Positions 28,556 through 36,126 of a stretch of 64,000 nucleotides of DNA are shown here, in pieces. The DNA lies in assembly GCF_003073175.1 (NCBI RefSeq), contig NZ_QBBX01000005.1:151644-215643 (forward strand), given 5' to 3'. A program made the position numbers and the translations under genes. Source of the DNA: Peribacillus acanthi (GTDB lineage: Bacteria > Bacillota > Bacilli > Bacillales > DSM-1321). How positions within the stretch are numbered: the stretch's first letter is position 1; the number at the start of each line of letters is the position of its first letter. Below the pieces are notes generated by a model. The model saw only the letters and a program-made list of their open reading frames with translations. It was not told where the DNA came from and ran no database searches.

Positions 28556-29416
28556 ATGAACGTACATATTTTAGCGGATAGCGCTAGTGACTTGCCATAT
28601 TCATATTTTGAACAAAAACAATTGCCTTATATTCCATTACTTGTTCATCTTGATGGAAAGGATTACGAAGATGGTTTAACCATTCAATCAATCAGTGTAT
28701 ATGATGCAATGAGGAATGGCTCTGTACCAAAGACTTCCCAAGCTTCTCCCGAGTACATGCATAAATTGTTTACCCAATTGGCAGAGGAAAAGAAACAAGG
28801 TGTTTATATTGCATTTTCCTCTGAATTATCCGGTACATACAATACGGCCGTTATGATTCGTAATGAAGTGAAGGAAACGTATCCAGACCTTGATTTAGAA
28901 ATCATCGATTCTAAATGTGCTTCTTTAGGCTATGGATTAGTGGTAAAGGTTGCTGCCAATTTAGCTGCAAAAGGAGCAAAAAAAGAAGAGATCGTAAAGG
29001 CTGTTGAATTCCATTGTACTCATATGGAGTCTCTTTTCACGGTTGATGAACTTGAATATCTAGCTAGAGGTGGGAGGATATCAAAAGCATCTGCGTTAGT
29101 TGGGGGACTTTTAAATATTAAGCCTTTGCTTCATGTTGAAGAAGGAAAACTTGTCCCACTGGATAAAATCCGAGGAAAAAAGAAGCTTTTAAAGAAAGTC
29201 CTTGATTTGATGCATGAACGCGGTGAGAAATTACAACAACAAACAATTGGAATCAGTCATGCGGATGATTTAGAGACTGCTCTTGAATGGAAAGAAGCTA
29301 TCTCTCAAGAATTTGGCGCTACTCATTTTGAAATTGAAATGATTGGTTCAGCAATTGGTGCCCATGTTGGCCCTGGAACTATTGCACTCTTCTTCTTAAA
29401 CAAGCTTCCAGAATAG
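28556..29416 (+). CDS. yitS: DegV-family fatty-acid-binding protein
   Basis: A 286-residue DegV protein: opens HILADSASDLP, has LVHLDGKDYEDG, the S-S-LSGTYNTA lipid-head loop, and the conserved GGRISKASALVG and GPGTIALFF segments. DegV/FakB proteins bind fatty acids and hand them to the kinase FakA for incorporation into phospholipid. The name follows B. subtilis synteny beside yitT. Start has AGGTGA ahead. Confidence 0.88.
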   Translation: MNVHILADSASDLPYSYFEQKQLPYIPLLVHLDGKDYEDGLTIQSISVYDAMRNGSVPKTSQASPEYMHKLFTQLAEEKKQGVYIAFSSELSGTYNTAVMIRNEVKETYPDLDLEIIDSKCASLGYGLVVKVAANLAAKGAKKEEIVKAVEFHCTHMESLFTVDELEYLARGGRISKASALVGGLLNIKPLLHVEEGKLVPLDKIRGKKKLLKKVLDLMHERGEKLQQQTIGISHADDLETALEWKEAISQEFGATHFEIEMIGSAIGAHVGPGTIALFFLNKLPE

Positions 29417-29504
29417 TTGAATGAAGAGGCACAAAGCAAAATAATCCAATACATACTCCTTTCTGTGAAAACGAATACTAACTTTACAGGAAAGGAGTGT
29501 TATT

Positions 29505-29636
29505 ATGCCTAAGACTTCAGACAATGATAAAAAAGCGAAAGACAATCAAGCCCTGCAACATGAAAAAAATATGGTTCGTGAGAAGAACCGTAAAGCAGGC
29601 AGAGATGCTTATTCTAAAAAGACGGATCACTTATAG
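29505..29636 (+). CDS. Small DUF3941-type protein
   Basis: A 43-residue, very charged protein (MPKTSDNDKKAKDNQALQ start, AGRDAYSKKTDHL end) preceded by GGAAAGGAGTG. I believe it is the DUF3941 family of bacilli. A terminator follows at 29650. Function unknown, possibly sporulation-linked as many such tiny basic proteins are. Confidence 0.65.
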   Translation: MPKTSDNDKKAKDNQALQHEKNMVREKNRKAGRDAYSKKTDHL

Positions 29637-29649
29637 AATGGAATATGAT

Positions 29650-29682
29650 AGCCTTCTGTCAGTTGAAGACAGAAGGCTTTAT
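29650..29682 (+). terminator. Terminator of the DUF3941-type gene
   Basis: AGCCTTCTGTC (29650-29660) with GACAGAAGGCT (29668-29678), then TTATTT. Confidence 0.75.
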
Positions 29683-29745
29683 TTGTCACTATAGCTATTT
29701 TTCAATATAATGGTACATATAAAATGTAGCTGGAGGTACATACAT

Positions 29746-30237
29746 ATGTCAAAAGAAAGTTCATTCGATATCGTCTGTAAGGTAGATGTTTCTGAAGTGA
29801 CTAACGGCGTGAATATCGCCCTTAAGGAAATCCAGAATCGCTTTGATTTTAAAGGAAGCAAGAGCGATATCAAAGTGGAAAAAGAAGAGCTTGTCCTTGT
29901 GTCAGATGACGAGTTTAAGCTTGAACAGTTAAAGGATGTCATGATTTCAAAGCTTATTAAACGAGGCGTTGGAACGAAGAATTTAGATTATGGCAAAATT
30001 GAAGGGGCATCCGGTGGAACAGTACGCCAGCGTGCCAAGTTAATTCAAGGTATCGATAAAGAAAATGCAAAAACGATTAATACTATTATCAAAAACAGCG
30101 GACTAAAGGTCAAGTCTCAAATTCAAGATGACCAAATCCGAGTTACTGGTAAAAGCAAGGATGATCTCCAAAAAATCATGGCTTCTATTCGTGAAGCTGG
30201 ACTTCCGATCGATGTTCAGTTCATGAACTTTAGATAA
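29746..30237 (+). CDS. yitK: YajQ-family nucleotide-binding protein (YitK)
   Basis: A 163-residue UPF0234/YajQ protein. Start chosen at 29746 ([14 protein letters not shown]) after TGGAGGT. Family segments: [40 protein letters not shown] ending [10 protein letters not shown]. YajQ proteins bind nucleotides or RNA, in some proteobacteria cyclic di-GMP; the role in bacilli is unknown. Interesting in view of a c-di-GMP-type enzyme elsewhere in the window, but nothing links them. Confidence 0.93.
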   Translation: MSKESSFDIVCKVDVSEVTNGVNIALKEIQNRFDFKGSKSDIKVEKEELVLVSDDEFKLEQLKDVMISKLIKRGVGTKNLDYGKIEGASGGTVRQRAKLIQGIDKENAKTINTIIKNSGLKVKSQIQDDQIRVTGKSKDDLQKIMASIREAGLPIDVQFMNFR

Positions 30238-30246
30238 ATCCTTTAT

Positions 30247-30285
30247 AAATCGAATCCCTAACTGATTGGGATTCGATTTTTTTTA
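30247..30285 (+). terminator. Terminator of yitK
   Basis: AAATCGAATCCC (30247-30258) with GGGATTCGATTT (30268-30279) followed by T residues. Confidence 0.8.
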
Positions 30286-30413
30286 TAATCCTTTCTTTGT
30301 AGGTAAAGTAATAAAGCAGGCGCTAGTACCTCTTTTCCAATATTTCTCACGTTTTTATATCAGGAAATATTGGAATATACATACAGAGAGTATTGATTGG
30401 AGGAGTTCAAATT

Positions 30414-31292
30414 ATGACAAATGATAACCAACAAAATCAAAAAAAACCAGCATTTCCACCTCAACATCAAAATCATCAACCAGGAATCCAAACAGAAATG
30501 ACACCTGAGCCGGAATCCGTAAAACCAAATTATCAAGGGAGCAATAAGCTTAAAGATAAAATAGCCATCATTACTGGTGGAGACAGTGGGATAGGGCGGG
30601 CAGTTGCCATCTACTATGCTAAAGAAGGTGCGGACGTCTGTATTGTCTACTTGGACGAGCATGAAGATGCCAATAAAACTAAGGAGCTTGTGGAAGCTGA
30701 AGGTCGAAAATGCTTATTATTAGCAGGTGACCTTGGTGAAGAAACGTTCTGTAAGGAAGTTATTGAAAAAACGGTTGGTGAATTCGGCAAACTCGATATC
30801 CTTGTTAATAATGCAGCTGAACAACATCCACAAAAAAGCATTCTGGATATTACAACAGAGCAGATGCAAAAAACATTCAAAACGAACTTCTTTGCTTACT
30901 TTTACTTGGCAAAAGCTGCCCTGCCTCATTTAAAGAAAGGAAGTTCTATTATCAATACCGCTTCTGTCACAGCGTATGAAGGACACCCCGAACTTATTGA
31001 TTACTCATCAACAAAAGGGGCAATTGTATCCTTCACTAGAGCATTGTCGAACTCCATTTCAAAAGATGGAATCCGCGTGAACGGGGTTGCTCCAGGTCCT
31101 ATTTGGACGCCACTCATTCCTTCCACGTTCACTGAAGATAAAGTAGCCAAGTTTGGTCAAAGCACTCCAATGGGACGTGCAGGACAACCTGAAGAACTGG
31201 CTCCTGCATACGTCTTCTTAGCTAGTGATGATTCTTCCTATATCAGTGGTCAAATGATTCACGTAAACGGTGGAAAGGTTTTAAACGGATAA
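30414..31292 (+). CDS. Short-chain dehydrogenase, YhdF/YdaD type
   Basis: NAD(P)-dependent SDR oxidoreductase, 292 residues. The ATG at 30414 follows TGGAGGAG. A Pro/Gln/Asn-rich N-terminal extension (about 45 residues) precedes the fold, as in the general-stress SDRs YhdF, YhxC and YdaD of B. subtilis. Cofactor motif TGGDSGIGRA, NNAAEQHP, catalytic Ser (INTASVTAYEG) and Y-x-x-x-K (YSSTKGA). Upstream, GTTTTT at 30351 and TGGAATA at 30371 weakly resemble a SigB promoter, which would fit a stress role but is not convincing. Confidence 0.85.
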   Translation: MTNDNQQNQKKPAFPPQHQNHQPGIQTEMTPEPESVKPNYQGSNKLKDKIAIITGGDSGIGRAVAIYYAKEGADVCIVYLDEHEDANKTKELVEAEGRKCLLLAGDLGEETFCKEVIEKTVGEFGKLDILVNNAAEQHPQKSILDITTEQMQKTFKTNFFAYFYLAKAALPHLKKGSSIINTASVTAYEGHPELIDYSSTKGAIVSFTRALSNSISKDGIRVNGVAPGPIWTPLIPSTFTEDKVAKFGQSTPMGRAGQPEELAPAYVFLASDDSSYISGQMIHVNGGKVLNG

Positions 31293-31504
31293 ATAAATAG
31301 TTCACAAAATTTACGATTTTCGTTTAGAGTTATTAACAACTTAACAAAATACTCCATTACGATATCAAAGTAATGCACATTAATAACCACTTAAGAAAAA
31401 GCTGTTGATTCTGAAATTAAAGGGTTCCATTTTGAAGTACTTTTCTAAAAATAATTATCGAAAATGACAGACGTTTTAACATCGTTAATGATATAAAAAA
31501 AGTA

Positions 31505-31537
31505 AAACTCGCCTTAGAAATTGGCGAGTTTCTTTTT
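31505..31537. terminator. Bidirectional terminator
   Basis: AAACTCGCC (31505-31513) pairs with GGCGAGTTT (31523-31531), with T runs on both strands. Confidence 0.7.
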
Positions 31538-31564
31538 TATTTAAATACGATTATTGGGTAGCCC

Positions 31565-31729
31565 TTAAATTCTACCAATGAACTTCGGATCCCTAATAAT
31601 TCCAGATTGACCTGGTACCCAATTAGCAGGGACTCCTTCCCCAGTCCTTCCACTATATTGTATCCCTTGAATTACCCTGGGGTTGAGGGAGAAATAGATA
31701 ATATTTCCATGTACGATAGGTTTCTATCA
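31565..31729 (-). pseudogene. Possible C-terminal remnant of a lost gene
   Basis: A 54-codon stretch open to both sides of stops on the minus strand reads through QGIQYSGRTGEGVPANWV and GQSGIIRDPKFIGRI before its stop, 28 bases before a terminator. The composition looks protein-like, but there is no start codon or ribosome site, and stops lie upstream in frame. I cannot name the family. It may be chance. Confidence 0.25.
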
Positions 31730-31870
31730 CTTAATATTCCTAATGATGTTTTAACCGTTTTTTCTCAACTTCGTAATGCCCTCTATGAACCATCTTGCGG
31801 CATTTGAAAGAGGTCTTGCAAGGTGTTAAATGATTGATTTTCTGACAATACATTAATTTTTAAAAAAGTA

Positions 31871-31894
31871 AAGAAGGGGATTCTCCCCCTTCTT
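31871..31894. terminator. Hairpin upstream of the nucleotidyltransferase
   Basis: AAGAAGGGG (31871-31879) pairs with CCCCTTCTT (31886-31894). The T run is on the minus-strand side, so it may be an old minus-strand terminator or insulation from upstream transcription. Confidence 0.5.
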
Positions 31895-31915
31895 CCTGTT
31901 CAACTTCCAACTGTA

Positions 31916-31945
31916 TTGTACTTTGAATATTACCGTAAATAAAAT
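31916..31945 (+). promoter_or_regulatory. Possible promoter of the nucleotidyltransferase
   Basis: TTGTAC (31916-31921), 18-base spacer, TAAAAT (31940-31945). The -35 is poor. It would give a leader of about 135 bases containing the attenuator. Confidence 0.35.
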
Positions 31946-31970
31946 AAATTATTTTTGGTAGAAAGAAATT

Positions 31971-32057
31971 AGGGTCCATGTTAAAATCATATTAGGAAAA
32001 TAAAGGCAATGTAACCTTTGGGTTCAACCTCGCTGAAAAGTAGGTTGGACCCTTTTT
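31971..32057 (+). promoter_or_regulatory. Attenuator-like leader (terminator/antiterminator)
   Basis: Segment 2 (GGGTTCAACCT, 32020-32030) pairs with segment 3 (AGGTTGGACCC, 32042-32052) in an 11-bp stem with one G-U, followed by TTTTT (32053-32057): a textbook intrinsic terminator inside the leader, 30 bases before the start codon. Segment 1 (AGGGTCCA, 31971-31978) is exactly complementary to TGGACCCT (32046-32053) of segment 3, so pairing 1:3 excludes the terminator. A five-codon frame (ATG at 31978 overlapping segment 1, MLKSY) and an ATG-TAA start-stop (32009-32014, just before segment 2) lie in between. The design suits translation-dependent attenuation, as known for several antibiotic-resistance genes in bacilli. 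Confidence 0.6.
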
Positions 32058-32086
32058 GCATTCTTAAACCTAAAGGAGGGCTCTTA

Positions 32087-32863
32087 ATGTTGAGAACAGA
32101 AATGCTATTGCATCGGCTGGACGAGATCGGCAAATCGCTCGAAAGAAAAGGCGGTGCCCTATTATTGTTAGGAGTCGGTTCCGTTGGAATTGAGACTGCT
32201 CGGCTGGACGAATATTCAGATTTGGATTTCTTTGTCATTGTAAGGCATGATCAGAAAAGCAGATATATCGACCATTTGGATTGGCTAGAAGAAGTTTACC
32301 CTTTAGCTTATTCTTTTAAGAATTCAGAAATTGGCTATAAAATTCTGTTTGAGGACGGCATTTTTGGTGAATATGCAGTATTTGAGGAATCGGAGCTAGT
32401 TAAAGGTTCTTATACGGAAGGGAGAGTCGTTTGGAAGGATCCCTCCTACAACAATATAGGAATTTCAAAACCTTCCAACCCGGTACCTAACCCCAAAAAA
32501 GACTCCTTAGACCACCCATTGAACGAAGCTTTAACTAATCTCTATGTTGGACTCTGCCGCTTTGCCAGGGGAGAGCGCCTATCAGCGACGAGGTTCGTAC
32601 AAGGTTATGCTGTGGACAGGATTTTATCTGTACTTCATTTGATGGAGCAAGAGGTGGATTACTTTCCTGATCCTTTCGGAAACGAGAGGCGCATGGAAAA
32701 AAGATATCCTCGTTTCGCGGAAATCATTGCAGACATGATACAGGGATATGAGCATGTACCTGAATCGGCACTTCGTATTTTAAGTTTCATAGAAGAAGTC
32801 TATTCCGTTAATCAAAAACTAAGTGATGAAATACGACGTTTAGCCAAAATATCCTGCCGTTAA
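32087..32863 (+). CDS. Nucleotidyltransferase, antibiotic-modifying type
   Basis: A 258-residue protein; start at 32087 (MLRTEMLLHR) with TAAAGGAGGG ahead. It carries the polymerase-beta-type nucleotidyltransferase signature near residues 28-49 (GVGSVGIETARLDEYSDLDF: Gly-Ser and the D-x-D metal site), followed by an alpha-helical C-terminal half (LTNLYVGLCRFARGERLSATRFVQGYA). Size and layout resemble lincosamide (LnuB/LnuF) or aminoglycoside nucleotidyltransferases that adenylylate drugs. The attenuator-like leader supports a drug-inducible role. Not part of the B. subtilis backbone here. Drug specificity cannot be read from sequence, and a housekeeping substrate is possible. Confidence 0.7.
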   Translation: MLRTEMLLHRLDEIGKSLERKGGALLLLGVGSVGIETARLDEYSDLDFFVIVRHDQKSRYIDHLDWLEEVYPLAYSFKNSEIGYKILFEDGIFGEYAVFEESELVKGSYTEGRVVWKDPSYNNIGISKPSNPVPNPKKDSLDHPLNEALTNLYVGLCRFARGERLSATRFVQGYAVDRILSVLHLMEQEVDYFPDPFGNERRMEKRYPRFAEIIADMIQGYEHVPESALRILSFIEEVYSVNQKLSDEIRRLAKISCR

Positions 32864-33193
32864 CAAAGGAATTGAATCTTATCATATAAAAATAGCTATC
32901 TATCTATTGTCCCATTACTGCAATTACTAGTTTTGCGTAAGAGAATAGATCAAAAATAGAGTTTACCTTCCAGAAAGAGCCAAATTTCTCTATCAGGAAA
33001 TTTGGCTTATTAGTTATATCTCGAAAGTCCGTTAAACAAATTGCTGACTAGACTGTTACAAAAAAAAGTTGAAGCATACAGAGGTGAATAAGATCCTGCA
33101 TAATTACAACTCAATTGAATTATTTACTATGGATGATAAGCTCCCTTAGTTTAAGTGTAATTGTTCACAAACTTATTAATTAAATAGTTACAT
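32864..33193. other. Intergenic region after the nucleotidyltransferase
   Basis: 330 bases with no gene. It contains a hairpin (AGCCAAATTTC at 32978-32988 with GAAATTTGGCT at 32997-33007) that may terminate the nucleotidyltransferase transcript, and one of two copies of a short shared sequence (TTTAAGTGTAATT, 33149-33170) also found at 34492. Confidence 0.5.
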
Positions 33194-33568
33194 CTATTTT
33201 TTTTCAATCGCCATTCGCAAGTTCGAGATAACTCCAATAAGCAATACTAACGAACAAACCATTTTTTCAAAAGGTGTTCCAAACAATTGTTGAATAAATC
33301 CAAAAGACCAAAGTACAACAAAAAACCAACATATAACGGTTATTCCTCTTTTGTATTTATATAGTTTAATTCTACCAACAATCAACGTAAAAACTACTCC
33401 AACAATAGAAATAACGATACTTATAACAGATATTGGTAGCTGTTCAGCGAATGATTCAGACCTTCCACCATTAACCCATGTGAATGGAATACTTTTGCTT
33501 ATAATAAGAAAGTGGATTAAGATAGTCAAAGAGTAAAAAATAATTCCCATAAATACAGCAGTTTTCAT
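33194..33568 (-). CDS. Small integral membrane protein, unknown function
   Basis: A 124-residue protein with four predicted helices (about 5-25, 44-64, 73-92 and 100-117), small loops and a basic C-terminus (RMAIEKK). I do not recognise the family. It is monocistronic, in the accessory region, with AT-rich flanks. The first helix could be mistaken for a signal peptide, but three more follow. Confidence 0.55.
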   Translation of the reverse strand: MKTAVFMGIIFYSLTILIHFLIISKSIPFTWVNGGRSESFAEQLPISVISIVISIVGVVFTLIVGRIKLYKYKRGITVICWFFVVLWSFGFIQQLFGTPFEKMVCSLVLLIGVISNLRMAIEKK

Positions 33569-33812
33569 ACTAATTTTCCTGAGTTTTTCTAAAATAAAAT
33601 CACCTCATTTTTCTTCCTGTTTCAATTTTATTAATCCAGTAATATACTATTCCTATATCTCTTACCATCTGACAGGTAACTGAAAGTAAGATTTCGAAGA
33701 GTTATCAAAAATGACCATTATTCATAAACAGAGCAAAAAACATCGGCTAGGTATTCAAGCACCCGTTTAGTATTGGAAAATGAAATAATACAAATAAATA
33801 CATTGTGTGAAC

Positions 33813-34286
33813 TTACTCGAACAACTGGACGTTCGGCTCTAGCTTAAGTATGTGAACAATCAATGAGTGCAACTGCCCACGGTGATGGAACAGGTGAGCC
33901 TGAGTATCCAACAGCCATTCGTAACGTGAATGAACCACCCCAAAAAATGAAGTCGTTTCTTGCAACAGCTCCTCTTCCTTTAAACTTCCTATGCCTTTTT
34001 TTAGATAAGAGTAATTGTAAATCAAGGAATCTGTTATTGCCTTCCGATTCGCTTCTGGCTCAGCTTCTTCATAGAAATGATCCATCTCCTCCTCCGAAGC
34101 TCCAGCACCAATTAGAAAGTCGGCTTTACATAGAACCGATATGTGCGAGAGTAACTCACCAATCGACCATTTTCCTTCAGTCGGTCTAATATTCAGGTCT
34201 CCTTCGTTCAGTGTGTCTATCAACTTGATAATAGAGTTAATTGCCAAATCCATTTCTTTGAAAACGCCTTTACAGTAAACATTCAT
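33813..34286 (-). CDS. DinB-family protein
   Basis: A 157-residue DinB/YfiT-type four-helix-bundle protein. Metal-ligand histidines are placed as usual: one in GELLSHIS (about residue 48) and two near the C-terminus (AHLFHHRGQL). Family members are thiol-dependent S-transferases (for example bacillithiol-linked) or of unknown activity. B. subtilis has the DinB protein YisT in this part of the chromosome, but close identity is not established. Confidence 0.8.
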   Translation of the reverse strand: MNVYCKGVFKEMDLAINSIIKLIDTLNEGDLNIRPTEGKWSIGELLSHISVLCKADFLIGAGASEEEMDHFYEEAEPEANRKAITDSLIYNYSYLKKGIGSLKEEELLQETTSFFGVVHSRYEWLLDTQAHLFHHRGQLHSLIVHILKLEPNVQLFE

Positions 34287-34691
34287 ATCCTATTCCCCTT
34301 TTGTAAATATAACAATGTATTCAACAACAAAGTACATTAATCCTCCTGAACCTACACAAGGTGTTTAATCTGACTTGTCCTGATAGGTTTTTCATATAAA
34401 CCTAATGGTGTTAATCAACTATCCCCGTTTGTTCAATAAGTAAGTTCCACAAAAAAAGCGTTAATCCGTCCTGGATCAACGCCCTCGTTACTTTAAGTGT
34501 AATTCTTCACAATCCTATTGCGGTTCTCATTTTAAATAATTCAGGGCATATTGCTCCTTTATTAAAAAACAAGAAAATCTGAAGCTCAATCAATCATCAG
34601 CTCTTGGACTTGTTCTAATTTGGTTCTATATAATTTATATGTTTTATTCATGAGAATGTTTATGAATAATTAATCCAGATTGGAAATAATT
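34287..34691. other. Intergenic region with a minus-strand terminator
   Basis: 405 bases between the dinB-like gene and the first oxidoreductase. It has a terminator for the oxidoreductase transcript (34459-34481) and the second copy of the shared sequence TTTAAGTGTAATTCTTCACAA (34492-34512). A 19-codon frame (34590-34652, minus) has no ribosome site and is ignored. Confidence 0.5.
34459..34481 (-). terminator. Terminator downstream of the first oxidoreductase
   Basis: CGTTGATCC and GGATTAACG (minus-strand reading; one G-U pair) followed by CTTTTTTT. Confidence 0.65.
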
Positions 34692-35645
34692 TTACTCGAT
34701 TTTAAGAACAACCTTCCCCTTTGTCCGTCCACTTTCAACGTGCCTATGAGCCTCTACGATTTCATTTAAAGTAAAGCACTTTTCAATTACAGGTCTTAAT
34801 GTTTCTTTTTCCATAAGCACTCGTAAAAGGTCCAAATCACTGTCATTTGGTTTTGCAAGATGAATCTTAGGCTTCTTACTACCAATGATAGAGCCTATCA
34901 TTAATTGAATTGGATGATACTTGGGGTAGAGTGGATGTTCTGTTATATAAATACCGTTCTCAGTTAGAGAGTGGAAGCAACTGAAAAAGGTCCTCTTTCC
35001 AACAGCATCAAGTATTATATTGTATTTTTTTCCGTTGTGAGCAAAATCTTCTTGGGTATAATCAATTACATGGTGAGCCCCTAAATCTCTAATCCACTCA
35101 ATATTCGATGTACTACATACGGCTGTTACTTCAGCACCGTAGTATCTGGCTAGCTGAACAGCAAAGTGTCCTACTCCCCCTGATGCACCATAGACTAATA
35201 CTTTATCGCCAGCTTTTACCTTTGCGACATCTCGCAATGCTTGTAAAGCTGTCTGAGCAGCACATGGTATTGCAGCTGCCTCCTCAAAAGTTGAGTTTTT
35301 TGGCATAAGGCTTAGAACATTTTGTCGCGGGCAAACATATTCCGCATGGGAGCCTACACAACTTCCAAAAACATGATCTCCAACCTTGAACTTTTGTACA
35401 TTTTCACCTACTGCTTCGACTACACCCGCAACGTCTATTCCCAGAATTTGAGTTTTAGGTTTTATTAAGCCATTTTCTAATCTAGTAGGAATATAACCTT
35501 TTCGAAATAAAATATCATATTGATTTATAGAGGCGGAAACAACTTTAATTAATACCCTATCTTCTTCCTTGATGAACGGCTTAACAACATCTCTTATCTC
35601 CATAACTTCCGGGGAACCATAGGATTCAAAAATAGCTGCTTTCAT
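34692..35645 (-). CDS. Zinc-type NAD(P)-dependent alcohol dehydrogenase / quinone oxidoreductase
   Basis: A 317-residue medium-chain dehydrogenase. The ATG at 35645 (MKAAIFESYG) follows GGGAGG. GroES-like N-terminal half (GIDVAGVVEAVGENVQKFKVGDHVFG) and Rossmann half with VYGASGGVGHFAVQLA. The zinc-binding cysteines of true alcohol dehydrogenases are absent, so it belongs to the quinone-reductase/QOR-type branch that reduces quinones or enones. A related gene lies 480 bases further on (36127-37089), similar over the whole length. Confidence 0.85.
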   Translation of the reverse strand: MKAAIFESYGSPEVMEIRDVVKPFIKEEDRVLIKVVSASINQYDILFRKGYIPTRLENGLIKPKTQILGIDVAGVVEAVGENVQKFKVGDHVFGSCVGSHAEYVCPRQNVLSLMPKNSTFEEAAAIPCAAQTALQALRDVAKVKAGDKVLVYGASGGVGHFAVQLARYYGAEVTAVCSTSNIEWIRDLGAHHVIDYTQEDFAHNGKKYNIILDAVGKRTFFSCFHSLTENGIYITEHPLYPKYHPIQLMIGSIIGSKKPKIHLAKPNDSDLDLLRVLMEKETLRPVIEKCFTLNEIVEAHRHVESGRTKGKVVLKIE

Positions 35646-35832
35646 ACTGTTCAACCTCCCATTAATTATCAATTAGTTAGATATCTTTAATTTTTTCAAA
35701 ATATTGTACCCGCCTCATAAACGTGTTCACTTGATATCTAGTTGATAACTATTACAGGAAGTAGAGGGAAGCGCATATTCGTTAATTAAATTTACAATCA
35801 CAAATCACTAATCCTACTGCATGGAGTTGTCT

Positions 35833-36042
35833 CTAAAAAAATACTTTTTCCAAAAATAAATCAAATGCCCGTGCAATACGAAAAGCTAGTTCTAAAGACG
35901 GCGAGTAGGTTCCCTTCTCAAGAGAAACAATAGTTTGTCTTGTTACCCCTACCTTGTCAGCTAATCTAAGCGTAAATACAGTAAAGAGTTCTATTTCCAA
36001 CAAAAGAGAAGATAACAAAAGATCTTCTCTTTTGTTGGTCAA
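35833..36042 (-). pseudogene. Degenerate XRE-family regulator
   Basis: The second half encodes the XRE helix-turn-helix ([34 protein letters not shown]) nearly identical to the intact copy at 38045-38269, but the first helix is replaced by an unrelated Leu-rich stretch, no ATG or ribosome site is present (only a TTG), and an exact 17-bp inverted repeat (35997-36038) sits in the N-terminal part. It is most likely a broken paralogue. The partner genes it once controlled may be the flanking oxidoreductases. Confidence 0.65.
35997..36038. repeat. 17-bp perfect hairpin within the broken XRE gene
   Basis: CCAACAAAAGAGAAGAT (35997-36013) and its exact complement (36022-36038) with an 8-base spacer. 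It replaces the normal N-terminal coding sequence of the XRE gene. Confidence 0.8.
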
Positions 36043-36126
36043 ATTTTTACTAAACTTACCCTTTTAGTCGAATAAGAGAAAGGAGAATCACCCATTTCCT
36101 ATCTGCACAAGGTAAAAACCTCAGCG

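Larger units (their letters stand above)
31293..31970. other. Gene-poor intergenic region with hairpins and a decayed reading frame
   Basis: No convincing intact gene in about 680 bases. It holds a bidirectional terminator (31505-31531), a possible C-terminal gene remnant on the minus strand (31565-31729), a hairpin at 31871-31894 and a possible promoter (31916-31945) for the nucleotidyltransferase. The rest is AT-rich without visible structure. Confidence 0.5.

Noticed and set aside
31607..31807. 66-codon plus-strand frame between the SDR and the nucleotidyltransferase
   Set aside because: No ribosome binding site, odd composition, and the opposite strand reads more protein-like near its left end.
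34590..34652. 19-codon frame MNKTYKLYRT... on the minus strand
   Set aside because: No ribosome binding site and no sign of leader function; it lies downstream of a complete gene.
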